The notes: generated by a model from the letters alone, not told the origin. A stretch of DNA of 31,460 nt from an uncultured Collinsella sp. (GCA_902493515.1 CABUPE010000027.1:1-31460); one strand, 5' to 3'. Counted from the first letter of the stretch, positions 22,374 to 30,852 are shown. Translations and numbers: made by a program.

Positions 22374-23641
22374 TGAAACAGGAAACCAACACCGCTGCTA
22401 CCACGCTCGAGCAGGTTAATGCGATGCCGGCAGCAACTTGGGGCTGGCTCAAAATGAACCAGACCAAGCTCGAGCTTTCGGACGAGCTTTCCGCCGCTCC
22501 CGCCGAGGCCGTTGAGGTTGAGGGCTTGGAAGAGCAGTTTGCTGGCACGGCCGACGCCTTCGATACCGCCATGGACGCCATGGCCGAGCGCTTCCCCGAG
22601 CGCCGTGCCTCCGCCCCCGGCGACGCCGCCGACCGCGCCCGCATCACGCCCGAGACCGAGCTCGACGTGCCCGCTACCTCCGTCTACCAGGCCGGCGCTA
22701 TCAAGCTCGAGGAGGAGCTCTCCCCTGCCGAAGCCTTCGAGACCGGCATGGGCGAGGCTGCCTGCACCTATCTGATCGAACACGCCACCAAGTGCATCGT
22801 CATCGATGTGCCCGCATACCAGCACGCCACGGTTACCGTGCGCGTGAGTGGCGCCGACGCGGCGGCCATCGCCGCTATCGATGTCGTCGCCCGTCCGCAG
22901 GCAACGCTCGACCTCGCTCTAGCCCTGGACTCCCCCGTCAGCGGCCAAGGCGTCGTGGGCTCCGTGCTGCGCGTGTGCGCTCACGAGTACGCCACCGTCA
23001 ACGTGACCTGCACACAGACGCTCGATGACAGCTGGATCGCACTCGATGACACCGGTCTATTCCTAGACGAGGGCGCGCGCGTCAACGTGCAGCACACCGT
23101 CCTGGGTGCCGGTGCCAGCGCCACCGGCCTCGCCGGCGATCTGCTGGGCGACACCGCCAAGGTGACCATCGATACCGATTACCTAGGTGCCCGCGAACAG
23201 GTGCGCGACTTTAACTACGAGCTGCGCCACCGCGGTCGTAAGACCGAGTGCGAGATCGACGCCAACGGCGTGCTGACTGGCACGTCCAAGAAGGTCTACC
23301 GCGGCACCATCGACCTCGTGCACGGCTGCAAGGGCGCAACCGGCACCGAGCGCGAGACCGTGCTGCTCGCCAACAAGGGCGTCGACAACAAAACCGTCCC
23401 CGTCATCCTCTGCGACGAGGACGACGTCGCTGGCAACCACGGCGCCACCATCGGCCACGTCCGCGACGAGCAGCTGTTCTACCTCGCCTGCCGCGGCCTT
23501 GACCAAAACGCCGCCGAGGACCTGTTCATCCGCGCCAAGCTGGAGGACGCCGCGCTTTCCGCCACCGACGAGCGCACCCGCGCCGCCGTCGTCCGCCTGG
23601 GCAACAACCTGATCGACAACTTTGAAGAGGAGCTCGCATGA
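22373..23641 (+). CDS. sufD: SufD, Fe-S assembly partner of SufB
   Basis: A 422-residue protein from ATG 22373, overlapping the sufB stop. The N-terminal ~130 residues are Ala/Glu-rich and less conserved. The C-terminal beta-helix shows VNVTCTQTLDDSWIALDDTGLFLDEGARVNVQHTVLG-type content, RHRGRKTECEI and GNHGATIGHVRDEQLFYLACRGL. The His in GNHGA matches the conserved cluster-site His of SufD. It completes the SufB-SufC2-SufD complex. The stop codon overlaps the sufS start by four nt (ATGA). Confidence 0.93.
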   Translation: MKQETNTAATTLEQVNAMPAATWGWLKMNQTKLELSDELSAAPAEAVEVEGLEEQFAGTADAFDTAMDAMAERFPERRASAPGDAADRARITPETELDVPATSVYQAGAIKLEEELSPAEAFETGMGEAACTYLIEHATKCIVIDVPAYQHATVTVRVSGADAAAIAAIDVVARPQATLDLALALDSPVSGQGVVGSVLRVCAHEYATVNVTCTQTLDDSWIALDDTGLFLDEGARVNVQHTVLGAGASATGLAGDLLGDTAKVTIDTDYLGAREQVRDFNYELRHRGRKTECEIDANGVLTGTSKKVYRGTIDLVHGCKGATGTERETVLLANKGVDNKTVPVILCDEDDVAGNHGATIGHVRDEQLFYLACRGLDQNAAEDLFIRAKLEDAALSATDERTRAAVVRLGNNLIDNFEEELA

Positions 23642-24963
23642 TCGACACCGAGCACGTTAAATGCGATACCTGTACCGCACCGGAGCCTATGGAGCTCGAC
23701 GCCAGCGACGAGGCCTCGCGCGGCTGGCCTACCGTCGACATCGAGACCAATCCCTACAAGGCACAGTTCCCGCTGTTCCAGCAGCACCCCGAGATCGCCT
23801 TCCTCGATAGTGCCGCCACCGCGCAGCGCCCTGCCTGCGTGCTCGACGCCGAGCGCGACTTCTATCAGCGCATGAACGCCAACCCCCTGCGTGGCCTGTA
23901 CTCGCTGTCCGTCGAGGCCACTGAGGCCATCGCGAAGGTCCGCCAGCAGATCGCCGACCTCATCGGCGCTCCCCAGGCCAACGAGGTCGTCTTCACCCGC
24001 AACACGAGCGAGTCGCTCAACCTGGTCGCCAAGAGCTTTGCACCCACAGTCCTCGAGCCGGGCGACGAGGTCGTCATCACCATCATGGAGCACCACTCCA
24101 ACCTGATTCCGTGGCAGCAGGTCTGCCGCGAGACCGGCGCCAAGCTCGTCTACCTCTACCCCACCAAGACCGGTCAGCTCACCACCGAGGAGGTTCTTGC
24201 CAAGGTTGGTCCCAAGACCAAGATTCTGGCCGTGGGTCAGGTCTCCAACGTGTTGGGCGTCGAGAACCCGGTCAAGAACCTCGGCAAGCTCGTGCACAAG
24301 TACGGCGGCTACCTGGTCGTCGACGGTGCACAGTCGCTGCCGCACATGCCGGTCGATGTGGCCGACCTGGGCGCCGACTTCTTTGCCTTTAGCGCGCACA
24401 AGGCCATGGGCCCCATGGGCATCGGCGTGCTGTGGGGCAAAATGGACCTGCTCAACGCCATGCCGCCCATGCTCACCGGCGGCGAGATGATCGACTCGGT
24501 CACCGAGCAGGACGCCATCTGGGCGCCCGTTCCCGAGAAATTCGAGGCCGGCACGCAGGACGCCGCCGGCATCTTCGCCACGGGTGCAGCACTCGACTAC
24601 CTGGTCAACACGGTGGGTTACGAGAACATCCAGGCCCGCGAGCGGGCACTCGTCCACTATCTGATGGGCGAACTCATGCAGCTCGACTTTGTCCAAATCA
24701 TCGGTTCCATCTACTGGGACAACCACCACGGCGTTGTGAGCTTTAACGTCAAGGGAATTCACCCGCACGACGTCGCGAGCATCATGGACATGGACGGCGT
24801 CTGCATCCGCGCCGGCCACCACTGCGCGCAGCCGCTGCTCACCTGGCTGGGCGTCGAGAACCTTGCCTGCTGCCGCGCCAGCGTGGCCTTCTACAACGAC
24901 AAGGCCGACATCGACAAGTTCGTCGCCGGCCTGCATCACGTTTGGAGCACGTTCAATGGGTAA
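23638..24963 (+). CDS. sufS: SufS, cysteine desulfurase (class II)
   Basis: A 441-residue protein from ATG 23638, overlapping sufD. The PLP-dependent fold is clear: FLDSAATAQRP, TRNTSESLNLVA, the PLP-Lys in FSAHKAMGPMGIGVLWG (Lys255), and the sulfur-accepting Cys in RAGHHCAQPLL (Cys396). It removes sulfur from L-cysteine and passes persulfide to SufU. A ~45-residue N-terminal extension before the usual start (NPYKAQFPLFQQHPEIAFLD) carries a CDTC pair (Cys9, Cys12). I do not expect this in standard SufS. It might bind metal or relay sulfur, or simply be a disordered lineage-specific tail. The gene overlaps sufU by eight nt. Confidence 0.95.
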   Translation: MIDTEHVKCDTCTAPEPMELDASDEASRGWPTVDIETNPYKAQFPLFQQHPEIAFLDSAATAQRPACVLDAERDFYQRMNANPLRGLYSLSVEATEAIAKVRQQIADLIGAPQANEVVFTRNTSESLNLVAKSFAPTVLEPGDEVVITIMEHHSNLIPWQQVCRETGAKLVYLYPTKTGQLTTEEVLAKVGPKTKILAVGQVSNVLGVENPVKNLGKLVHKYGGYLVVDGAQSLPHMPVDVADLGADFFAFSAHKAMGPMGIGVLWGKMDLLNAMPPMLTGGEMIDSVTEQDAIWAPVPEKFEAGTQDAAGIFATGAALDYLVNTVGYENIQARERALVHYLMGELMQLDFVQIIGSIYWDNHHGVVSFNVKGIHPHDVASIMDMDGVCIRAGHHCAQPLLTWLGVENLACCRASVAFYNDKADIDKFVAGLHHVWSTFNG

Positions 24964-25390
24964 TCTGTACACCTCCACCACGTTTATGGAGCACAACTCG
25001 CACCCCGACTATAAGTACGAGATGGATGCTCCCACGCACGAGCACGACGGTATCAACCCCAGCTGCGGAGACGAGCTCACCTTGCAGCTGCGTGTCGAGA
25101 ACGATGTAATCGAGGAAGCCTCGTTTACCGGGCACGGCTGCGCCATAAGCCAGGCCAGCGCCGACATCATGGCCGACCTCATCACCGGCGAGACCGTCGA
25201 GGAGGCGCGTCGCTTGGCGGGACTCTTCCTCGCCATGATCCGCGGCGAGAAGCTCTCCGAGGACGACCTGGAAAACCTGGACGAAGCCGCCCAGCTCCAG
25301 GACATCTCGCACATGCCCGCCCGCGTCAAATGCGCCGAGCTCGCCTGGCGCACCCTCGACGGCATGCTCGAGGGGCAAGCAAACCAGTAG
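24956..25390 (+). CDS. sufU: SufU, zinc-dependent sulfurtransferase/scaffold
   Basis: A 144-residue protein from ATG 24956 (MGNLYTSTTFMEHNSH), with GGAG eight nt upstream. A longer reading frame from 24863 is out of frame with the sufS coding sequence and is rejected. Cys37, Asp39 (NPSCGDEL), Cys62 (GHGCAISQASAD) and Cys126 (RVKCAELAW) are the SufU zinc/persulfide ligands, and the ~20-residue insert before RVKC is typical of SufU as opposed to IscU. It accepts sulfur from SufS and delivers it to SufBCD. It ends the operon, and a strong terminator follows within 65 nt. Confidence 0.94.
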   Translation: MGNLYTSTTFMEHNSHPDYKYEMDAPTHEHDGINPSCGDELTLQLRVENDVIEEASFTGHGCAISQASADIMADLITGETVEEARRLAGLFLAMIRGEKLSEDDLENLDEAAQLQDISHMPARVKCAELAWRTLDGMLEGQANQ

Positions 25391-25422
25391 TTTATGCCCC
25401 GAATCCAAGTTTTTTGATTGCC

Positions 25423-25452
25423 GAGCCGCCCGATACGGGCGGCTCTGTTTTT
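25423..25452 (+). terminator. Rho-independent terminator of the suf operon
   Basis: GAGCCGCCCG (25423-25432) and CGGGCGGCTC (25436-25445) form a perfect 10-bp stem with an ATA loop, followed by TGTTTTTA. It lies 33 nt past the sufU stop. This is one of the clearest terminators in the window. Confidence 0.9.
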
Positions 25453-26050
25453 ACCTAATGAGCGCGAACGCACAAAGTCCGCGCGTCCGGCGCCCCGTCT
25501 GACATTTGCCACACAGCCAGACGCGAGCACGGGCGTTTTCCACAGCACCAAAGGCCTGCGGCAGGGCCCCGGGCCCGCCAAGCAATGCGCCAAGCCCCGT
25601 TCTGCGAAGCTCCGACTCGCTTCGCGCCTGCCGCAGACGGGTCCCATAGGAAGCGGCGTGCATTTTTGCGAGTATTCAGCACGCCAAGCTGTGTGTATAC
25701 GCATCGAAAGCGTTAATCAATGTCTTTAGGCGCATATATATTGTGTTTTAGAACAAGCATCGCGGTCTGACGGGACGCAGGCACGTGCTTCGGGGGCGCA
25801 ACGGCAGGAATCAATAGCTTCGGGACCCGTATGTTGCAAGATTGCGGCGGTGCCGACAGCAACACGATGCTGAAAACTCGGTTTATTGCACGGCGCAGAC
25901 GGGGGTAGGCACGGGCAAATCCGGACTGAGCCGTTATTTTATGCAAGATGGCGATTGTTCTATGCATATTAAGAAGTGCAGTTACCGTACCAAGCTTTTG
26001 AACGCTGGTTGCGGCGTATGGACGACCCCAGCTGCGGTGAACAGGCGACC
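25453..26050. other. Gene-free interval between the suf terminator and the RAYT-like gene
   Basis: Roughly 600 nt with no reading frame I can support. The left part is G+C-rich (an imperfect palindrome around GGGCCCCGGGCCC near 25564-25578). A 7-bp inverted repeat lies at 25655-25685, and the right part is more A+T-rich. Short frames in several phases lack ribosome-binding sites and recognisable domains. It may be decayed sequence associated with the neighbouring transposase-like gene. Confidence 0.5.
25655..25685. repeat. REP-like inverted repeat near the RAYT-like gene
   Basis: GGCGTGC (25655-25661) and GCACGCC (25679-25685) are perfect inverted arms around a 17-nt centre beginning ATTTTTGCGAG. 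REP palindromes recognised by RAYT proteins are hairpins of this size and often lie beside the rayt gene, which is about 370 nt away here. A partly similar string (CGTGCATTT...GGTATTA) occurs at 27154-27172 on the other side of that gene. Whether the element is repeated in the genome cannot be seen here. Confidence 0.35.
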
Positions 26051-26863
26051 CTACATCACGCTTCCGCCAGCCCTCATCGCCGTTCGCGCGCGGGCGCGCA
26101 CGATACGAGAGACGGTACTTTTGCCAATCCCGGTATACCGCTCAATCTGGCGCACCGTAAAGCCGGCATTGTTCAATCCAACAATAACAGTATCGCGCTG
26201 CGCCGGCGGTGCAGTTTTAACCCCGTTGAGCGGAACCCCGAGACTCTTCGCCAACTTGCCGGCAAAGGCATGGCGTTCCCACTCCGTCTCTTTCATATCG
26301 CACAGCGCTGGTTCACTGCCGTCGGGCGTCGAAAGCGAATAGGCAATAAAGCCCTCGGCAGAACCAAAGAGCTCAAGCACGCAAGAAGGATCGGAAAATC
26401 CCCTCGCGACATCAGCCGCGTCACCGTCGTAAGCGCATAAATACTCCGCAAAGCTACTCCAGGGATAACGCTCGATTAGGCCAACGCCCGCCTCCTGCGG
26501 ATCGGCGTGTACGGAGCGAATAGCCTCCATCACCTGCCAGTCGGTATCGAGCGAGCGCCGGTCAAAACGGTTCTGGAACAGATGGCCTATGCGCCCCGCG
26601 CGTTTATTAAACCGCCGCGCGTGCGTCAAAAGCAGCCGGTGCATCGCCGCGCTCATCCTGTCCTCGTAATCTGCAAGCACCAAATGCACGTGATTGCCCA
26701 TAAGGCACCAGGCGATAACCGTCACGCCCTCCTCGCGGCAGCACGCGCGCATCAGCTCCAAAAACTCCCACCGGTCCTCATCGCCCTCAAAGATGAGCTG
26801 CTTACCCGTACCGCGGGCACAGACATGGTAAAAGCCGGTAACCGTTCTCCAAACGCGCTGCAT
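26051..26863 (-). CDS. RAYT/Y1-transposase-like protein with C-terminal helix-turn-helix
   Basis: A 270-residue protein from ATG 26863 (MQRVWRTVTGFYHV), with AGGGAG four nt upstream; a longer frame to 27076 is not supported. It has the REP-associated tyrosine transposase layout: N-terminal HVCARGTGKQLIF, the HUH motif GNHVHLVL (His58, His60), then RRFNKRAGRIGHLFQNRF and AIRSVHADPQEAG (114-126). In active members the last motif reads RYIHxNP and its Tyr is the nucleophile. Here Ser117 replaces it, so strand transfer is doubtful. A C-terminal helix-turn-helix (AGFTVRQIERYTGIGKSTVSRIV, about 238-260) is added beyond the usual RAYT length. No terminal repeats or target duplication are evident. 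It may be a domesticated DNA-binding protein. Confidence 0.8.
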   Translation of the reverse strand: MQRVWRTVTGFYHVCARGTGKQLIFEGDEDRWEFLELMRACCREEGVTVIAWCLMGNHVHLVLADYEDRMSAAMHRLLLTHARRFNKRAGRIGHLFQNRFDRRSLDTDWQVMEAIRSVHADPQEAGVGLIERYPWSSFAEYLCAYDGDAADVARGFSDPSCVLELFGSAEGFIAYSLSTPDGSEPALCDMKETEWERHAFAGKLAKSLGVPLNGVKTAPPAQRDTVIVGLNNAGFTVRQIERYTGIGKSTVSRIVRARARTAMRAGGSVM

Positions 26864-27265
26864 GGCGCTCCCTTCGCCGGGATCTGTCTGCCATCCAATA
26901 CAGCACGATTGAAGCGTGCCATCAAAACATTCACGCAAAACAATACACTCGCGCGGCCAAAGGCAGTAAACGGGCGGCGAACGGCACCGTTGCAACAGGT
27001 CAACCCCTGCAACGCTTACAAGAGCCGACCAAAAGCTTGCCAAAAACGGACCCCCTCTACGGAAGTTCACGACCACAGAACATAACGTTAAACCGTTTCA
27101 ATTAAAACTTCCGGACTTCTCGCTACGAAAACTGAGCCGTTCACCGAATATTCCGTGCATTTCGCGGTATTATAGGGCTGCATGTCATGTCCCTTTCGAA
27201 GGGTCGCCCGGCAATCGCCAGCCACGACCCCCAGACGGGACGCCAACACGATAGAGAGGAGAGGC
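26864..27265. other. Intergenic region between divergent RAYT-like and NifU-like genes
   Basis: About 400 nt without a supported gene. The left 250 nt are G+C-rich. The right part becomes A+T-rich and contains TATTAT at 27168-27173, a possible -10 for the NifU-like gene with no clear -35. The resulting leader would be about 90 nt. The REP-like partial match at 27154-27172 overlaps this putative promoter. Confidence 0.4.
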
Positions 27266-28000
27266 ATGCAGTACTCACAGGAAGTGGAGAACATGTGCCC
27301 CGTTGCCAAGGGTGCATACCACGGCCCCGCACCCATCCCCGAGGAGGGCAAGTGGGTCCAGGCTAAGGAGATTTCTGACATCTCCGGTCTTACGCACGGT
27401 GTGGGTTGGTGCGCACCTCAGCAGGGCGCCTGCAAGCTCACGCTGAACGTCAAGGACGGCATCATCGAGGAGGCCCTCGTTGAGACCATCGGCTGCTCGG
27501 GCATGACCCACTCTGCCGCCATGGCTTCCGAGATCCTTCCCGGCAAGACCATCCTCGAGGCCCTCAACACCGACCTCGTCTGCGACGCCATCAACGTTGC
27601 TATGCGCGAGATCTTCCTGCAGATCGTTTACGGCCGCAGCCAGACCGCGTTCTCCGAGGGCGGCCTGCCCGTGGGCGCCTCCCTCGACGACCTCGGCAAG
27701 GGCCTTCGCTCCCAGGTCGGCACCATGTTCGGCACCAAGGCCAAGGGCGCTCGTTACCTCGAGCTCGCTCAGGGCTACGTCACCCGCATGGCTCTCAACG
27801 ACAAGAACGAGATCATCGCGTTCGAGTTCCTGAACCTCGGCAAGTTCACCGACGCCGTCAAGGCCGGCAAGACCCCCGAGGAGGCCATCGCTGGCGCTAT
27901 GGGCCACTATGGTCAGTGGGAGAACGCTGCCAAGTACATCGACCCGCGCACCGACGAGGAGACTCACTCCGTCGCCAGCGTGTTCCCGGTTCACGAGTAG
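27266..28000 (+). CDS. NifU-like Fe-S scaffold protein paired with GGGtGRT protein
   Basis: A 244-residue protein from ATG 27266 (MQYSQEVENMCPVAKG), with AGGAG six to eight nt upstream; the frame open from 27182 is not used. Residues 40-130 resemble the N-terminal IscU/NifU scaffold fold: GVGWCAPQQGACKLTL (Cys49, Cys56), VETIGCSGMTHSAAM (Cys77) and DLVCDAINVAMREIF (Cys106), with spacing close to the three scaffold cysteines plus an extra one. The C-terminal ~110 residues (ARYLELAQGYVTRMALNDKNEIIAFEFLNLGKF) are specific to this family. It sits 18 nt ahead of the GGGtGRT gene and the two are regularly found together. Strong G/C-ending optimal codons suggest high expression. A role in Fe-S or metal handling is likely, but the reaction is unknown. 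Confidence 0.85.
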   Translation: MQYSQEVENMCPVAKGAYHGPAPIPEEGKWVQAKEISDISGLTHGVGWCAPQQGACKLTLNVKDGIIEEALVETIGCSGMTHSAAMASEILPGKTILEALNTDLVCDAINVAMREIFLQIVYGRSQTAFSEGGLPVGASLDDLGKGLRSQVGTMFGTKAKGARYLELAQGYVTRMALNDKNEIIAFEFLNLGKFTDAVKAGKTPEEAIAGAMGHYGQWENAAKYIDPRTDEETHSVASVFPVHE

Positions 28001-28018
28001 AAAGGGAGGGAAATAACT

Positions 28019-29023
28019 ATGACTGTTACGTTCGAAGGTTACGAGCGCCGCGCTGACAAGATCAACAAGTGCCTCGCCGACAACGGCATCGCCTCCCTCG
28101 AGGAAGCTCTGCAGATCTGCACCGACAAGGGCTTCAACCCGCGTGAGATCGTCAACAACACCCAGTCCATCGCCTTCCAGAACGCCGAGTGGGCCTACAC
28201 CCTCGGCTGCGCTCTCGCTGTCAAGCGTGGCGCCAAGTCCGCTTCTGAGGCTGCTGCCATCATCGGCGAGGGCATCCAGGCCTTCACCGTTCCCGGCTCC
28301 GTCGCCGAGGACCGCAAGGTCGGTCTGGGCCACGGCAACCTGGGCGCTATGCTGCTCTCCGACGACACCGAGTGCTTCGCCTTCCTGGCCGGCCACGAGT
28401 CCTTCGCTGCCGCTGAGGGCGCTATCGGCCTGGCTCTGAACGCCAACAAGGCTCGTAAGAAGCCGCTGCGCGTTATCCTCAACGGTCTGGGCAAGGACGC
28501 TGCTCAGATCATCGCCCGCATCAACGGCTTCACCTATGTGAAGACCCAGTTCGACTACTACACGGGCGAGCTCAAGGTCGTCGAGACCATCCCCTACTCC
28601 GATGGTCCCCGCGCTGCCGTTAACTGCTACGGCTCCGACGACGTCCGCGAGGGCGTTGCCATCATGTGGCACGAGAACGTCGACATCTCGATCACCGGTA
28701 ACTCCACCAACCCCACGCGCTTCCAGCACCCCGTCGCTGGCACCTACAAGAAGGAGCGCCTCGAGGCTGGCAAGAAGTACTTCTCCGTCGCTTCTGGTGG
28801 CGGCACTGGCCGTACCCTGCACCCGGACAACATGGGCGCCGGCCCTGCCTCTTACGGCATGACCGACACCATGGGCCGTATGCACTCCGACGCCCAGTTC
28901 GCCGGTTCTTCCTCCGTGCCTGCGCACGTCGACATGATGGGTCTCATCGGCATGGGCAACAACCCAATGGTCGGTGCCACCGTCGCCTGCGCTGTCGCCG
29001 TCGAGGAGGCCCTCAAGGCTTAA
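28019..29023 (+). CDS. GGGtGRT-family protein
   Basis: A 334-residue protein from ATG 28019, with GGGAGGG eight nt upstream. The family signature SGGGTGRTLHPDNMG is present (GGGTGRT at 260-266). Other conserved-looking blocks are GLGHGNLGAMLLSDDTECFAFLAGHESFAAAEGAIGLA, NGLGKDAAQIIARINGF and VDISITGNSTNPTRFQHP. No signal peptide or membrane segment is seen, so it is cytosolic. The GGGtGRT family has no assigned function that I know of; the Gly-rich loop suggests nucleotide or phosphate binding, which is inference. Pairing with a NifU-like protein suggests a two-component Fe-S-linked enzyme. Codon use is as biased as in its partner. Confidence 0.88.
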   Translation: MTVTFEGYERRADKINKCLADNGIASLEEALQICTDKGFNPREIVNNTQSIAFQNAEWAYTLGCALAVKRGAKSASEAAAIIGEGIQAFTVPGSVAEDRKVGLGHGNLGAMLLSDDTECFAFLAGHESFAAAEGAIGLALNANKARKKPLRVILNGLGKDAAQIIARINGFTYVKTQFDYYTGELKVVETIPYSDGPRAAVNCYGSDDVREGVAIMWHENVDISITGNSTNPTRFQHPVAGTYKKERLEAGKKYFSVASGGGTGRTLHPDNMGAGPASYGMTDTMGRMHSDAQFAGSSSVPAHVDMMGLIGMGNNPMVGATVACAVAVEEALKA

Positions 29024-29058
29024 TCGCGCCCGCGCGATGCTCATATAGTTGAGCTTTG

Positions 29059-29094
29059 GAGTCGCTACCTTTCGAGGTAGCGGCTCTTTTTGTT
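29059..29094 (+). terminator. Rho-independent terminator after the GGGtGRT operon
   Basis: GAGTCGCTACCT (29059-29070) and AGGTAGCGGCTC (29075-29086) form a 12-bp stem with one G-T pair, a TTCG tetraloop and a T-rich tail (TTTTTGTTT). It lies 36 nt past the stop codon. Confidence 0.9.
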
Positions 29095-29279
29095 TGCGCT
29101 GGCGCAGGGTAGCTAATGCCGGTATATCAGCTGGGGCGAAATACGAGATGTGAAGAGATGGAGCGTCAGAGCGTCCATGACGCCCACCTGCCATATTTAC
29201 CCTTTACCGATTTGCCGGGTCTTTGCGGCCCCATTGCCGATCACCCGTGCGACAATGCGCCGGACGAGAAAGGAATCCG

Positions 29280-30806
29280 ATGGAATCGACTGATGTACTG
29301 GTAATTGGATCTGGCATTGCGGGCCTTTGTGCCGCCATCGAAGCGGCACGCACGGGCGCAACCGTCGCTGTGGCAAGCGCCGGCAAGACTATGAGTGGAT
29401 CGAGCTTCTTCCCCGGAACCTGGGGCCTGGGGCTTATCGGACCCGTTAACCAAGACGACGAACAAGACCTCATCGACACCATCCAGACCGTCGGTGGCGG
29501 CGTCGCCGACCCCGAGCTTGTCCAGACGTTTGTCCACGGCATTCCCCAGGCAATTGAATGGCTCGAGCAAGACCTGGGCGTTGAGCTCCAGCGTCCGCAA
29601 AGCGCTGAGAGCGCTCAGCAAAAGCAGTTTATCCCCTGCTTTGACCACAAGACGCGCATGTGGCGCGGCCTCACCCGCAAGCCGCTTGAGGACGCTCTGA
29701 CGACCCGGATCGAGTCGCTCGGTATTCGCCTGCTCCCCCGCCATGAGCTTATCGACCTTGTTGAGGACACGAACGGCAGAATCACCGGAACCGTGCTCTA
29801 CAACCTCACCGAAGATCGAATCGTGCCCTTTGCTACCAAAGCCACGATCATCGCAGCCGGTGGCACGGGTGGCCTGTTCGAGCGAAGCCTCACTTCCGCC
29901 GACGTGCTCAGCTCATCACAGGCCATCGCACTGGCGCACGGCGCAACACTTACTAATATAGAGTTCATGCAGATGATGCCCGGCTTCATCGAGCCCAGGC
30001 GTAACTTGGTCTTCAACGAGAAAACCTGGCGCTACGTGCATGTAGACCAGCCGGCAGATATTGCCGATGACAAGCTAGACGACCTGCTCGAGCAACGCTC
30101 TGGATATGGTCCCTTCACGTCACGCTTAGCCTCCCGGGCTATCGATCTCGTCATCGATCAGGCTGGTGCCGAAGGCCTGGCACTCCACTACGACTTCCCC
30201 CGCGAGGATGTCCCAGAGTTTGTGCAGACCTTTGCCACCTGGCTGCAAGACGAGCACGGCATCGCCCCGACTGACGAGATGCGCGTTGCGATGTATGCCC
30301 ACGCCGCTAACGGAGGCATCAAGATCGATAAGACCGCGCACACGGGCGTTGAGGGCCTCTACGCTTGCGGCGAGGCGACAGGCGGCATGCACGGCGCCGA
30401 CCGCATTGGTGGCTTGTCAAGCGCCAACGGCATCGTATTCGGACGCATCGCGGGCGCATCGGCAGCCCTTGCAGCGCAGAAAGAGCCTGAGGCGGCCCTG
30501 AAGGCGGATATCACCCTCCCCCAGTACGGCATTGCCACAACAGACGCCGAACACCTGACACGCAGCCTTAAACACACGATGAGCACCTATTGCATGATCA
30601 ACCGCACCGAGACGGGCCTATCCGAGGCACTACACGAGCTTGAGGGCTTGAAGACAGAGGCAACGACCTTGAGCACACAGAAAGCCCAGGACAGCGAAGT
30701 CGCAGCCCTCGCCCGCCTGCAATCGCAGATTCAGCTGGCACAGGAAATGGTCAAAGCCATGCGCAAGCGAACTGAAAGCTTAGGTTCGCACTATCGAGCA
30801 GACTAA
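29280..30806 (+). CDS. FAD-dependent oxidoreductase, fumarate reductase/L-aspartate oxidase family
   Basis: A 508-residue protein from ATG 29280 (MESTDVLVIGSGIAGL), with AAAGGA five nt upstream; the frame open from 29223 is not used. GSGIAGL (G10-x-G12-x2-G15) is the FAD dinucleotide-binding loop. TIIAAGGTGGLF and the C-terminal GLYACGEATGGMHGADRIGGLSSANGIVFGRIAG (about 360-392) are FAD-binding and active-site segments of the succinate dehydrogenase/fumarate reductase flavoprotein superfamily. HGADR keeps the catalytic Arg position. The last ~90 residues form the helical domain seen in NadB and SdhA. No heme or FMN domain, signal peptide or electron-transfer partner gene is adjacent. It could be an L-aspartate oxidase-like or other 2-electron FAD enzyme. 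It is flanked by terminators on both sides, so it is probably monocistronic. Confidence 0.8.
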   Translation: MESTDVLVIGSGIAGLCAAIEAARTGATVAVASAGKTMSGSSFFPGTWGLGLIGPVNQDDEQDLIDTIQTVGGGVADPELVQTFVHGIPQAIEWLEQDLGVELQRPQSAESAQQKQFIPCFDHKTRMWRGLTRKPLEDALTTRIESLGIRLLPRHELIDLVEDTNGRITGTVLYNLTEDRIVPFATKATIIAAGGTGGLFERSLTSADVLSSSQAIALAHGATLTNIEFMQMMPGFIEPRRNLVFNEKTWRYVHVDQPADIADDKLDDLLEQRSGYGPFTSRLASRAIDLVIDQAGAEGLALHYDFPREDVPEFVQTFATWLQDEHGIAPTDEMRVAMYAHAANGGIKIDKTAHTGVEGLYACGEATGGMHGADRIGGLSSANGIVFGRIAGASAALAAQKEPEAALKADITLPQYGIATTDAEHLTRSLKHTMSTYCMINRTETGLSEALHELEGLKTEATTLSTQKAQDSEVAALARLQSQIQLAQEMVKAMRKRTESLGSHYRAD

Positions 30807-30852
30807 ATCGATTCTCACTTTGAGTTTGATCACAACTTCTCAACATGCATCG

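Noticed and set aside
24863..24955. N-terminal extension of sufU
   Set aside because: Low-complexity Ser/Thr/Ala/Pro peptide produced by the alternate frame of sufS; the real start at 24956 has a ribosome-binding site and matches SufU.
23479..24996. A 505-codon open frame on the minus strand
   Set aside because: Antisense shadow of sufS; no motifs and no ribosome-binding site.
25713..25967. Short minus-strand frame of 84 codons as a gene
   Set aside because: No ribosome-binding site, no domain, and a composition unlike neighbouring genes.
26051..26863. A complete insertion sequence around the transposase-like gene
   Set aside because: No terminal hairpins, target-site duplication or accessory gene could be found at its edges; a RAYT-type single gene fits better.
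27275..29194. A 639-codon open frame on the minus strand
   Set aside because: Antisense shadow of the NifU-like/GGGtGRT pair; composition is Val/Gly/Ala/Asp-rich with no domain.
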